From assembly GCA_002239105.1 (NCBI GenBank), contig MPNQ01000003.1:155316-219315 (forward strand): a DNA stretch of 64,000 nucleotides, given 5' to 3'. Below the pieces are notes generated by a model that did no database searches, was not told the origin of the DNA, and saw nothing but the letters and a program-made list of their open reading frames with translations. A program made the position numbers and the translations under genes. Positions 37,901 through 46,429 of the stretch are shown here, piece by piece; position 1 is the stretch's first letter, and every line of letters starts with the position of its first letter. The stretch is from a marine group bacterium Sva0996 bin134. Lineage in GTDB: Bacteria; Actinomycetota; Acidimicrobiia; Acidimicrobiales; Bin134.

Positions 37901-39536
37901 GTCATCGGGAGGCTTCAATGAAGGGGGGGTTCTATAACCCCCCGAACGGCGCTGATCGATGAGCTTCGGGGTCTCGTGTATGACGAGCTTCAATGAAGGG
38001 GGGGTTCTATAACCCCCCGAACTGGAACACCTCCGGTCACGCCCGCCAGGCGTCAACATGCTTCAATGAAGGGGGGGTTCTATAACCCCCCGAACCAGGG
38101 CGTTGATTGCGAGGGCCATGTTTGTCTCCTTAGCTTCAATGAAGGGGGGGTTCTATAACCCCCCGAACCGCGGTTGCCGGCGTCGAGCTTGTCGACTTGG
38201 CCTGGGCTTCAATGAAGGGGGGGTTCTATAACCCCCCGAACAAGTCGCCCTGGTAGTCGCGGTTGCACAGCGACGGGCTTCAATGAAGGGGGGGTTCTAT
38301 AACCCCCCGAACTTGTCGGGCCATGGCCGGAGTCCAGCGCCGCAACCCGCTTCAATGAAGGGGGGGTTCTATAACCCCCCGAACTGGCGGAGCTGGCGGG
38401 CCCTCATGGCGTCGTGTCGGCTTCAATGAAGGGGGGGTTCTATAACCCCCCGAACCGGTCGTTGCGCTGGCGCCGGCGCTGGGATTCGTGGGTGCTTCAA
38501 TGAAGGGGGGGTTCTATAACCCCCCGAACAAGCAGGGATCGGCCGGCATCGAGGACCTCAGAGGCGCTTCAATGAAGGGGGGGTTCTATAACCCCCCGAA
38601 CGACGTGCTCCCAGGAGAGGCCGTCGGAGTCGGCCTCGCTTCAATGAAGGGGGGGTTCTATAACCCCCCGAACGTGGCCTCGACGTCGCTCACAGCGCCC
38701 AGGGCCTCGCTTCAATGAAGGGGGGGTTCTATAACCCCCCGAACCTCTCCGGGGCGGCCAACGACATTCAGCGTGCTTGGCTTCAATGAAGGGGGGGTTC
38801 TATAACCCCCCGAACCCGAAAAATGGGGAAAATATAAAACAAATAGGGCCGGCTTCAATGAAGGGGGGGTTCTATAACCCCCCGAACAGGCTGGGCAGGG
38901 GAGGATGCGCCGATGCGGCTCGGGGCTTCAATGAAGGGGGGGTTCTATAACCCCCCGAACCAGGCGCAGCATGACGTCTGAGCGCACCGTCTCCAAGCTT
39001 CAATGAAGGGGGGGTTCTATAACCCCCCGAACCGGCCGGCTGCGCCTCGAGGCCATCTGGGGCTGGCCCGCTTCAATGAAGGGGGGGTTCTATAACCCCC
39101 CGAACCGGTGAAGGCGTGGTCTAATCGTGGGCGTCGGGAATGCTTCAATGAAGGGGGGGTTCTATAACCCCCCGAACCCCAACGCGGAGACGACGTGCGA
39201 AGCCTTTTGGCGCTTCAATGAAGGGGGGGTTCTATAACCCCCCGAACCCGGGCATAGGCCGCCGGGCCAAGTCTGACCGGCGAAGCTTCAATGAAGGGGG
39301 GGTTCTATAACCCCCCGAACGGCGCCGACGCCGCCGCGGACAACACCGCGGCGAAGGCTTCAATGAAGGGGGGGTTCTATAACCCCCCGAACTTGGGCAT
39401 GGCTGTGGCCTTTCAGGCTGCGGAGCCGCTTCAATGAAGGGGGGGTTCTATAACCCCCCGAACGCGCTGTCGCCTTCCTCGACGTCCTCGACGTCGCCCA
39501 GCTTCAATGAAGGGGGGGTTCTATAACCCCCCGAAC
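31911..39536 (-). CRISPR. CRISPR array, type I-G, 104 canonical repeats plus 2 decayed
   Basis: By hand count, 104 canonical repeats run from 32048 to 39536, with a period of 70-75 nt (36-nt repeat, mostly 35-38 nt spacers). In the transcribed (minus) direction the repeat begins GTTCGGGGGGTTATAGAACC and ends CCCTTCATTGAAGC. Its core is a perfect 8-bp stem (GGGGGGTT/AACCCCCC) with an ATAG loop, and TTCA-T-TGAA follows. Two decayed but in-register repeats lie at 31911-31944 and 31981-32015, and the repeat at 32264 has one base change. This marks the left end as the old trailer and the right end, next to cas2, as the leader end. Confidence 0.98.
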
Positions 39537-39706
39537 CCCTCGCCCTAAACGCTCACCCTGACCTGCGGGTTTGCGAGCGGTTGCGAGCGGTTGTGTAGAG
39601 GAAGCACTTCTATGGGTCTATTCGATTGTCAAAGAGCATCGAGGCCCTTGCGTTCATGCGGTTTCGAGCGCTGCCGAGTGCCTCACAGCCCACCTCAGCG
39701 CTCGAA
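39537..39706 (-). promoter_or_regulatory. CRISPR leader
   Basis: The 170 bp between the cas2 stop and the first repeat have no ORF and sit at the conserved, growing end of the array. They contain a tandem duplication of GCGAGCGGTT (about 39573-39594), which could be a recognition element for the adaptation complex. The array promoter should be here, reading leftward. No clear -35/-10 pair is visible. Confidence 0.75.
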
Positions 39707-40006
39707 TCACAGAATGACTGGGCCACTGGTCGGCAAGGGGACGGATACTCCCATGAACTGGAAGCAATCTCTGCCTCGCTGACTCGGATCACCGATGTCG
39801 ATCATAGCAATGGAATCTTCCGCATGATGGATGACCTCTCCTAATTCGGTCTTCATGGCAATGAGCTCCATAGCATCGAGGTCGCAAATGAACACGCTGT
39901 ATTGCATCGACCATCCGTAGCCCACCATCGTTTTGTGGACTTTTCGGAGGCGCTTGGGATCACGGATGTCATAAGCCACCAAAAACCTCTTGCGACCTTG
40001 CGTCAT
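39707..40006 (-). CDS. cas2: Cas2
   Basis: This 99-residue ferredoxin-fold protein has the Cas2 start FLVAYDIRDPKRLRKVHKTM, with the catalytic/metal Asp in YDI, and the typical YSVFICDLDAMEL strand. It forms the Cas1-Cas2 integrase core that inserts new spacers at the leader end. It begins three bases after the cas4-cas1 stop and is the last gene before the leader. The C-terminal tail is slightly longer than in minimal Cas2. Confidence 0.96.
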   Translation of the reverse strand: MTQGRKRFLVAYDIRDPKRLRKVHKTMVGYGWSMQYSVFICDLDAMELIAMKTELGEVIHHAEDSIAMIDIGDPSQRGRDCFQFMGVSVPLPTSGPVIL

Positions 40007-40009
40007 AAA

Positions 40010-41650
40010 TCACCTCGTCATAAAAGGAACGTACTCGGGGATCTCACCGAGCAAGTACGCACCCAGCATCCGCGCTTGAACCTCGAGGACGCGGCGATAG
40101 GTGATCTTGTACCCATAGACTGGATGAGTCACTTCTTGATCAAGACGGCGTTCATAGGCTGCTATAAATGATCGGCGGCTTTTCTGGGTCAAGGCAACGC
40201 CTTGAGCTCTAACCACAAATCCGTTCTCCTGAATCTCACCGTTGTTGATTACATTGATCACAACTGAGTCAGCGATGAGAGGACGGAACTCTTCAGCAAG
40301 ATCAAGAGCCAACGCGGGACGTCCAAATCTCGGTTTATGAAAGACTCCCAAGTAGGGGTCAAACCCCACAGCAAGCGTGACAGCAGTCAGATCTTTCGTC
40401 AACAAGGAGTACCCATAGGAGAGTAGGCAATTGATTGGGTCTCTAGGAGGTCTTCGATTTCGCCCTTGAAAGTCGAAGGTTCCCAACGAATCATCTTTCA
40501 ACATTGCTGAGAAACCTGAAAAATAAAGCCGGGCTGCTGCACCTTCCACACCCAACAGCGATTCAATAGTGTCTACGCCATCGATCTGATCAGCAGTAGC
40601 CTTCAACTGTTCCAAAATAGGCTTGACTTCACTTCGTGAGTTCCGTCGCAGCAGTGTCCTTGAATTCCTGATCTTCCCTTCAATCATCTTTTGGGCTATC
40701 GGCAGACCCGCCTGCGCAGCAATAGCAACTTGGCGCCTCCGAAGGTCGACGTGCTTGGAGGGCAGACCATGGGCAATGCCCTGGAACCAGCCACCGTAGG
40801 AAAACCAGCAGACTGGAACCTGCTGATCGAACATCGCCCTCATTGCCTGGGAGCTGATCTGCACATTTCCGTAGATTGAAACCTGAGAGACATCAATCAG
40901 CCTGACCTCCTGGAGAACCTCCTTCTGCTGAGAAACCGTGACCCTTCCCCTCCTGACCCCAATCCTGGTCCCCTGCTCTGTCACGTAGAGGGGTCGGGCC
41001 GCGGAATCCCTGGGAGTCAGGCGACGAGGTGGAACATCCGATCGGTTAGCCAGAAGATTTGTTTCGTCCGGCAAACAGATTCCCACCAGCGAGCATCGAG
41101 GGCATTTGGGGCTGTCTACGAGGGGAGGCGGCGGATCGGGTGATACAGCAACCTCTCTCAAGCCTCGCAGCACGTTCAGGGTCTGCCCAACCAGCTTTTC
41201 GTCAAAGGGCACCTTGACACGCTCACGCGACTCAGCAAAAAAGATCTGGCCCTCTGAGCAGTCATACCCGTTCTCTTGGAGGATGAGGCCAATGGCGCAG
41301 ATCTGTACGAGTTCAGGCGACCATGCTGGCCCATGCTTGGGTGGTCGGCCGCGTTTGACCTCCACCGGAGTGACTTTGTTCCCCTTGCCCTCAATGATGT
41401 CCGCTTTGGCGATTATCCCAAGATCTTCAGAACCGATGGTGACTGATCGAGCCTTGCGCACGGGGCTGTCTTCATCAGGATCGTCAATGCGCCCCCCACC
41501 AGCATCCACATTCCGATGCACATAACGGCCTTCGACGGTGTCAGGGTTGTCTTCGAAGCGTGATTGGACCCACTCCAAGTAGAAGAGCCGCGGGCAGTAC
41601 TCGAACTCGTTGACCATTCTGGCCGGAACGAGATCAGGTACATCAGTCAC
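40010..41650 (-). CDS. cas4-cas1: Cas4-Cas1 fusion protein
   Basis: This is a 546-residue fusion with a GTG start. Residues 1-205 are Cas4: ARMVNEFEYCPRLFYLEW, the nuclease motif PVEVKRG, and the C-terminal cluster cysteines CPRCSLVGIC. Residues from about 215 are Cas1, with the metal-binding Glu in LGVEGAAARLYF, the His in VFHKPRFGRPALALDLAEEFRP and the acidic residues after it. The fusion is a hallmark of subtype I-G. Cas4 trims prespacers and sets PAM and orientation; Cas1 integrates them. Confidence 0.97.
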   Translation of the reverse strand: MTDVPDLVPARMVNEFEYCPRLFYLEWVQSRFEDNPDTVEGRYVHRNVDAGGGRIDDPDEDSPVRKARSVTIGSEDLGIIAKADIIEGKGNKVTPVEVKRGRPPKHGPAWSPELVQICAIGLILQENGYDCSEGQIFFAESRERVKVPFDEKLVGQTLNVLRGLREVAVSPDPPPPLVDSPKCPRCSLVGICLPDETNLLANRSDVPPRRLTPRDSAARPLYVTEQGTRIGVRRGRVTVSQQKEVLQEVRLIDVSQVSIYGNVQISSQAMRAMFDQQVPVCWFSYGGWFQGIAHGLPSKHVDLRRRQVAIAAQAGLPIAQKMIEGKIRNSRTLLRRNSRSEVKPILEQLKATADQIDGVDTIESLLGVEGAAARLYFSGFSAMLKDDSLGTFDFQGRNRRPPRDPINCLLSYGYSLLTKDLTAVTLAVGFDPYLGVFHKPRFGRPALALDLAEEFRPLIADSVVINVINNGEIQENGFVVRAQGVALTQKSRRSFIAAYERRLDQEVTHPVYGYKITYRRVLEVQARMLGAYLLGEIPEYVPFMTR

Positions 41651-41719
41651 GAGACCAGATCACCTCAGGGGGGCAAATGGTGCCGTTGCCTCCCTGGACG
41701 CTTCTCAGGGATGATCGCC

Positions 41720-43132
41720 TCATACCCGACTGGATTCGGAATCGGTCGGAAGAAACAGACCAAGACCAAAATGGCTCATCGAACCGAGAATGATCGGGCC
41801 TCTGACCGGATGTTTGAACTTGATCTCTACAAGAGCTGCGCGCCGGCTACCACCTATTGTTTCTTTGGGCGGGAGTCGACGGCGACGATACTGTCGCGAA
41901 TCGCCATCGAGCACGGATACTGATGTAGGCACAGGCAAATCGCGATACACCGAAAGTTCACGTGCGATCTCAACTTGGACGTGGTCCTCCCAGGAGAGCT
42001 TTTGGCGATGTCTGCCAGGGACAAACGGGGTACGAGATATCCAGGTGGGCGAGGGGCCAACGATTTCAGGGGCGACCTCTTCGATCTCACCGAAGGCAGC
42101 GACGGCTACTGCAATGTCAGGTACGCCACTGGCAGATCGACCGGCTCTGAGCCATTTCACTCGAGCGAGTGCCGCGAATTCGTCCCCGTTGAGACGACCC
42201 GGTGCCCAAACCACGAGTGAATCAATAGGTGTCCCAGCGTCGAGTCTGTGGTCCGGTACCAACGAGAGGTAGTGGGCATGTTCGTGTCTACCGCGATTGC
42301 GGTCGCCCGACGGTTGTTTGCCGCTAAGCGTCTCTGAGGGCACACTGTGTTTCTTGAGTGCAGCCCGTCGAAGCAGTTCACCGACAACGACGGCGTTAGC
42401 GATTGTGGGCCGAGGTCTGGGATGCACAACCAATCGGACCGCTGCATAAGAAGGCCGCCAGTCAGCTGCTGAGGGAGCGCTCTGCGCCTGATCAGCCCTC
42501 GTATACGGGACAAAGTGGCTCCCGGGGGGAGTGATTCGCCCGTTCTTTCTGACTGTGTCGGGGCTTCGAAGCAAGTCGCTCAACTTGAATGGCTGTTGGG
42601 GGCACAAGACCTCGGCGTCTACGGGACCGTCGGGACCTGCCGGCTGCCATATCTCCGGTGCAGTGTGTTCGACTTCGGGCACCAACACCGTCTTGCAGAT
42701 GGACTCGGATCTCCCGAGGTAGGAGAGCGCAGCTGCGACCTCACCAAGAGCTGCCGTTGGGCCTTCAGCCAGGTCGACATCCCACTCAATGTAGATCGGC
42801 ACTTGTGGATCGATAACGGCGAATGGATCGAATGTAAGAGTGGTATTCCGCTTCCCGACCGAGCGATGGCCGAGCTGAGGCATGTAGTGGCGCAGATGAG
42901 CAGGTCTCATCGCAGGAAGATGGAGCTTGGGAGGTCTTGCAAGCTGACTCAGAGCTGTTTCAACATCCTCAGCCGAAAGATGCCCACAGCGGGTCTTCCA
43001 GGTAGCGAACAGCGCACGGAGGATGCGCCATGGCGACGGAGGCCACTCGGGTTGGCCCTCGTTTACATTCCGCCCCCATTCAGTGGCGTGGTACTTACCC
43101 CATGGAAACTCCACCCGGAGTATGGCACTCAC
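41720..43132 (-). CDS. csb2: Csb2 (Cas5-Cas6 type), type I-G
   Basis: This 470-residue protein opens with FPWGKYHATEWGRNVNEGQPEWPPSPWRILRAL (abbreviated), which is the Csb2/GSU0054 signature. In subtype I-G it combines the Cas5 role, holding the crRNA 5' handle, with Cas6-like crRNA processing at the C-terminus (the segment VRGPIILGSMSHFGLGLF is Cas6-like and Gly-rich). The GTG start at 43132 uses the last base of the csb1 TAG. No separate cas6 is present, consistent with this role. Confidence 0.93.
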   Translation of the reverse strand: MSAILRVEFPWGKYHATEWGRNVNEGQPEWPPSPWRILRALFATWKTRCGHLSAEDVETALSQLARPPKLHLPAMRPAHLRHYMPQLGHRSVGKRNTTLTFDPFAVIDPQVPIYIEWDVDLAEGPTAALGEVAAALSYLGRSESICKTVLVPEVEHTAPEIWQPAGPDGPVDAEVLCPQQPFKLSDLLRSPDTVRKNGRITPPGSHFVPYTRADQAQSAPSAADWRPSYAAVRLVVHPRPRPTIANAVVVGELLRRAALKKHSVPSETLSGKQPSGDRNRGRHEHAHYLSLVPDHRLDAGTPIDSLVVWAPGRLNGDEFAALARVKWLRAGRSASGVPDIAVAVAAFGEIEEVAPEIVGPSPTWISRTPFVPGRHRQKLSWEDHVQVEIARELSVYRDLPVPTSVSVLDGDSRQYRRRRLPPKETIGGSRRAALVEIKFKHPVRGPIILGSMSHFGLGLFLPTDSESSRV

Positions 43133-44100
43133 TACGAGCGCTTCTTCCTATCCGACCAGCGAACCACCAACGGCGATCCATCAGATTCCTTGAGCTCATC
43201 AACTCCGCTACTGATGAGATCACTGATTTCTGAAGCCAATGCATCGATGTCTGCGAGTCCGGCTATATCCCCGTCATTAGTAGGTTCGAACTCGCAAGCG
43301 GTGCGTAGTCGCAGGCCCAGGCCAAGAATCGAACGAACTTCCCACCGAGCGATGGCAAGCAACAACTTCGTCGCATTGGCCGATAGGCCATATGCTTTGA
43401 TCTGTCCGACATCAATAGATACGTACAACGCGATTGAGCGGGCAGTGTATTCAGTACGGGAGTATGGAACGCTTCCGTACCCTTCGGCAGCACCCCCCTC
43501 TCCCTCGCTGATTGAATGCCGAACATCATCGCGCTTAACGCCACCAGAATATGCCTCCTTAACATCTGTCGCCTCAATAAATCCTGTAAGTGCTCTGGCA
43601 ATCTTGGGCTGGCCAGGCCACCGCTTGTCAGCGAAGAACACCCCGTGTATGAGACACAGGGGATCAAGAGCAAAAATTGCAGCAGCTATTCTGCTCGGAG
43701 AAAGAGGCGTATCGTCGGCTAAATCGAAGCGGTTGCAGATATCATCAACCATATCTACATCGTCGCTGGTGACACTTTCTTTCACGAAAGCCGACGCCAG
43801 CCGATGGGCCTCAGTACGACTTGAAGTCAAGTAGCGGCCGTCGTCATCGGCAACAACTTTGACCCACGGTAGGCCCCGTAGCGCTGTGACAGGTTCTTGG
43901 TGCTCCTCGCTCCATCCCAGGGCTTCAAACCGATTTGCCATGGATTGAGCAGATTCAACGAGAATGGCGTCGACCCATTCGTTGTTCGGACCAGCCGGCT
44001 TCTGGAACTTGGCTGCGCCTAAGTCTGGAAATCCAGTGGGTTGAAACCGGTCTGAAGGGACGGCCCTCAGGTCGATTGTGTACATCTCACGCTTGCTCAT
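43132..44100 (-). CDS. csb1: Csb1 (Cas7 type), type I-G backbone subunit
   Basis: This 322-residue protein contains FQPTGFPDLGAAKFQKPAG and LVESAQSMANRFEALGW, hallmarks of Csb1/GSU0053, the Cas7-like subunit that coats the crRNA spacer. The start ATG at 44100 begins the conserved sequence; the open frame upstream to 44271 overlaps csx17 and is rejected. The C-terminal GLGLRLRTACEFEP segment is also conserved in the family. Confidence 0.94.
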   Translation of the reverse strand: MSKREMYTIDLRAVPSDRFQPTGFPDLGAAKFQKPAGPNNEWVDAILVESAQSMANRFEALGWSEEHQEPVTALRGLPWVKVVADDDGRYLTSSRTEAHRLASAFVKESVTSDDVDMVDDICNRFDLADDTPLSPSRIAAAIFALDPLCLIHGVFFADKRWPGQPKIARALTGFIEATDVKEAYSGGVKRDDVRHSISEGEGGAAEGYGSVPYSRTEYTARSIALYVSIDVGQIKAYGLSANATKLLLAIARWEVRSILGLGLRLRTACEFEPTNDGDIAGLADIDALASEISDLISSGVDELKESDGSPLVVRWSDRKKRS

Positions 44101-44131
44101 GGTGTGGCTCCTGCCTTTCTCGACTCGCTGA

Positions 44132-46429
44132 TCAGCGAGTCTCAACTGTGCTTTGGTACATGAGTAGGGATCGAATCTGGCGCTGGTCGTTGCCAACTCG
44201 GTCAAGGCGCAACAGCAACGCGGTCGCCAAGCGTCCAGTTTCGATGCTTGCTCGCTCGAAACTGTCAGCAATCAGTCTCCAACCGCGTCCACGAAGCAGG
44301 TGGGCGGCCGACCTAGCTGCGGTGTGGGCGGCTCCGGTACGAATCGCACCAATCCACTCAGGTCGTGGATGAACTGCGATCGATTGGTTGGGATTCGGCT
44401 CGGTGTCCGTCGGGGCGATTGGAAGTCGCCCAGCGAAAAAGGGAGCTAGCACAACATAGATGGGGTGGCTCGCAGCGTGTAGTCGGGCCACCGGATCATC
44501 GGGAACGGCGGATAGGCAGTTGGCGGCAACGCTAAAGGCGTCCTCCCATTCCAACAGCAACAGGCCCGCCAGAATGTCACCTAGCCGCTGCTCGTCAAGC
44601 TGCCCATATAGAAGGTGCCCAACATCGGCGATATCAACTCCAAGGCCATAGTCGAAGGCAAAGGGCAGACCTGCAATGCGGTCATAGGTCTCATTGTCGG
44701 GACGCTTGGAGGCCGAGAGAACAGCGCGGGCCCCGAAGGCATCGTTGAGGACGTCGAACAGCGGACAGCGGCCGAAGTTGGGAACCCTTGGTCCGCCTTT
44801 TGACCAATTCAAACCATATCGGTCACGGCGCACCGGGCGGAGAAGCGTAGCGAAGCTCCCCCGAACGGCTTCTGCACCGCTAGGGATTCCTGAAGGCCTC
44901 CTATCGCTCAAGGATGCCAGCCCGACAGCGATCCGGAACTCAGCGGAAGCATCGTCAAGCAGCGGCAACCACTCTTGGGCCAATAGTCCGCCGATGGGAT
45001 GAAGGTGCCGATCACCGCGATATTTGGGGGATCGAGATACCGATTGCTCGGCCTCAGCGAGTGCAGCAAGCACAGTCTGGAGGCGACGCGCTCCACCATG
45101 AGTCGCGACAGCGAACTGTGCTCGATCCAGAGCACTCAACGCCGCTGTGACCCCGCCTGGTGCCTGATTGGATCTGGCCCGGCTAACCCAGTCATCGAGT
45201 TGGCGCAGAAGATCGGCCTCTGGTCTCACGCTGTTGCTGACTTTGTATCGCCCAATTGGAACGGCAAGCGGACTCTGCCCATGTCGATCACTGATGAGGT
45301 ATCGGACGAATTCGTCAACAGAACGATCAATGCCCAAAGTCGCGGCTGCTCGGACAAAATCAAGTCCCGACCGGGCTTGGTTGCGGCCCCATTGGGATCG
45401 GCCCTCTGAGATGAAATTGCGTATCTCCCGGTATGACATTTCGTCGCGCCACAGTGGTGCCCATAGCTCGCCCTTTGGACTTTCGTTTTCCGCCGCCGAG
45501 CCATACCCCACGACCGTTGCAGCAACGGTGAAAGGCATACTGACTTTGCTAGGGCCTGTTTGGCTTTCTGCACTGAGCCTGCGGGCCGCGGCGCTGGCAA
45601 ACACCATGGCTCCTTCCATAGCGAGTATGAAGCTCCACGGATTAGCTAGGGGATCAGCGTCTCCTATCGAGGAACTGTTTGGACCGCCTACTCCGCCCGG
45701 GTCGAACTGGCTGGATGTACTTCTGCACAGTTCAACATCACTATCACGAAAGAGAGCGTGGTTAAGAAGAGACACTGCTGACTGAGACTCCATACGCCTT
45801 CGTTGTGAATGATTGGATAGTTCGCTGAAAAGTCCAAGAGCTTCCATCTGTTCCAGAAAGCCTATTGAGAGATCTCTTCTACCAATGTTGCCCCCAGTAC
45901 CGAGGATCAACGGAAAAGCGATGTCGTTGTCCAAAAGCACAACTGAAGCGTCGAGCCAAGGAAGTGCTTTATCAGGAAACCTTGCTCGACAAAGTTCGAT
46001 AAACTGCGCCTTTTCTTTGTCTCTCCCGATAATTTTGCCATCTTGAATCAATCCGTGGTGCCGGGCCGCCTGCCGTGCTTCTTTGGCAGCGATGATGGCA
46101 TCCCGATAGGGGGCTAACCTCTGGTGGTTGCTTTCCGCGACCATTTCTACAAGTCTTTGAGCAGATGGTGACGTAGGCTTTCCTTCATCTTGAAAACCTC
46201 CTCCGCTGTTCCATGGAGATATAACCGCGGTTGGTGCGTAGTGATCGGCAAAGAACTCGATGAGCTTCGTGTCGTCTAAGTCCTGGGCAGCAATGACTAG
46301 GTGGTTTCCATCCCATCGGGCTGACACGTCGGGGGTGATCTGCTCGGCAACCAATCGAACAACCCCGAGCCCCGCGAGATAGCTGAGAAGCGGTTCAGCC
46401 CGGCAGCCGTGCAAGTGGATCGGAGTCAC
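44132..46429 (-). CDS. csx17: Csx17 (Cas8-like large subunit), type I-G
   Basis: This 765-residue protein begins IHLHGCRAEPLLSYLAGLGVVRLV, the clear Csx17 signature; its GTG start overlaps the cas3 stop by four bases. Csx17 is the large subunit of type I-G Cascade and is expected to read the PAM and recruit Cas3. Further segments (LGTGGNIGRRDLSIGFLEQM, NPWSFILAMEGA) are family-like. It has no nuclease motif. Confidence 0.94.
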   Translation of the reverse strand: MTPIHLHGCRAEPLLSYLAGLGVVRLVAEQITPDVSARWDGNHLVIAAQDLDDTKLIEFFADHYAPTAVISPWNSGGGFQDEGKPTSPSAQRLVEMVAESNHQRLAPYRDAIIAAKEARQAARHHGLIQDGKIIGRDKEKAQFIELCRARFPDKALPWLDASVVLLDNDIAFPLILGTGGNIGRRDLSIGFLEQMEALGLFSELSNHSQRRRMESQSAVSLLNHALFRDSDVELCRSTSSQFDPGGVGGPNSSSIGDADPLANPWSFILAMEGAMVFASAAARRLSAESQTGPSKVSMPFTVAATVVGYGSAAENESPKGELWAPLWRDEMSYREIRNFISEGRSQWGRNQARSGLDFVRAAATLGIDRSVDEFVRYLISDRHGQSPLAVPIGRYKVSNSVRPEADLLRQLDDWVSRARSNQAPGGVTAALSALDRAQFAVATHGGARRLQTVLAALAEAEQSVSRSPKYRGDRHLHPIGGLLAQEWLPLLDDASAEFRIAVGLASLSDRRPSGIPSGAEAVRGSFATLLRPVRRDRYGLNWSKGGPRVPNFGRCPLFDVLNDAFGARAVLSASKRPDNETYDRIAGLPFAFDYGLGVDIADVGHLLYGQLDEQRLGDILAGLLLLEWEDAFSVAANCLSAVPDDPVARLHAASHPIYVVLAPFFAGRLPIAPTDTEPNPNQSIAVHPRPEWIGAIRTGAAHTAARSAAHLLRGRGWRLIADSFERASIETGRLATALLLRLDRVGNDQRQIRSLLMYQSTVETR

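Noticed and set aside
32049..39536. Many open frames across the array with repeated KGGFYNPPN or GGYRTPPSLK peptides
   Set aside because: They are translations of the CRISPR repeat; repeat plus spacer is often 72 nt, a multiple of three, so frames stay open by chance.
32049..39536. The GGGGGGTT/AACCCCCC hairpins as a series of terminators or a protein-binding repeat family
   Set aside because: Regular spacing, unique spacers and the adjacent cas1/cas2 genes show they are CRISPR repeats.
42515..43834. A 439-codon plus-strand open frame over csb1/csb2
   Set aside because: It is antisense to well-recognised Cas genes and has no family-like sequence.
44101..44271. N-terminal extension of Csb1
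   Set aside because: The added 57 residues overlap csx17 and do not resemble the family; ATG 44100 starts the conserved part.
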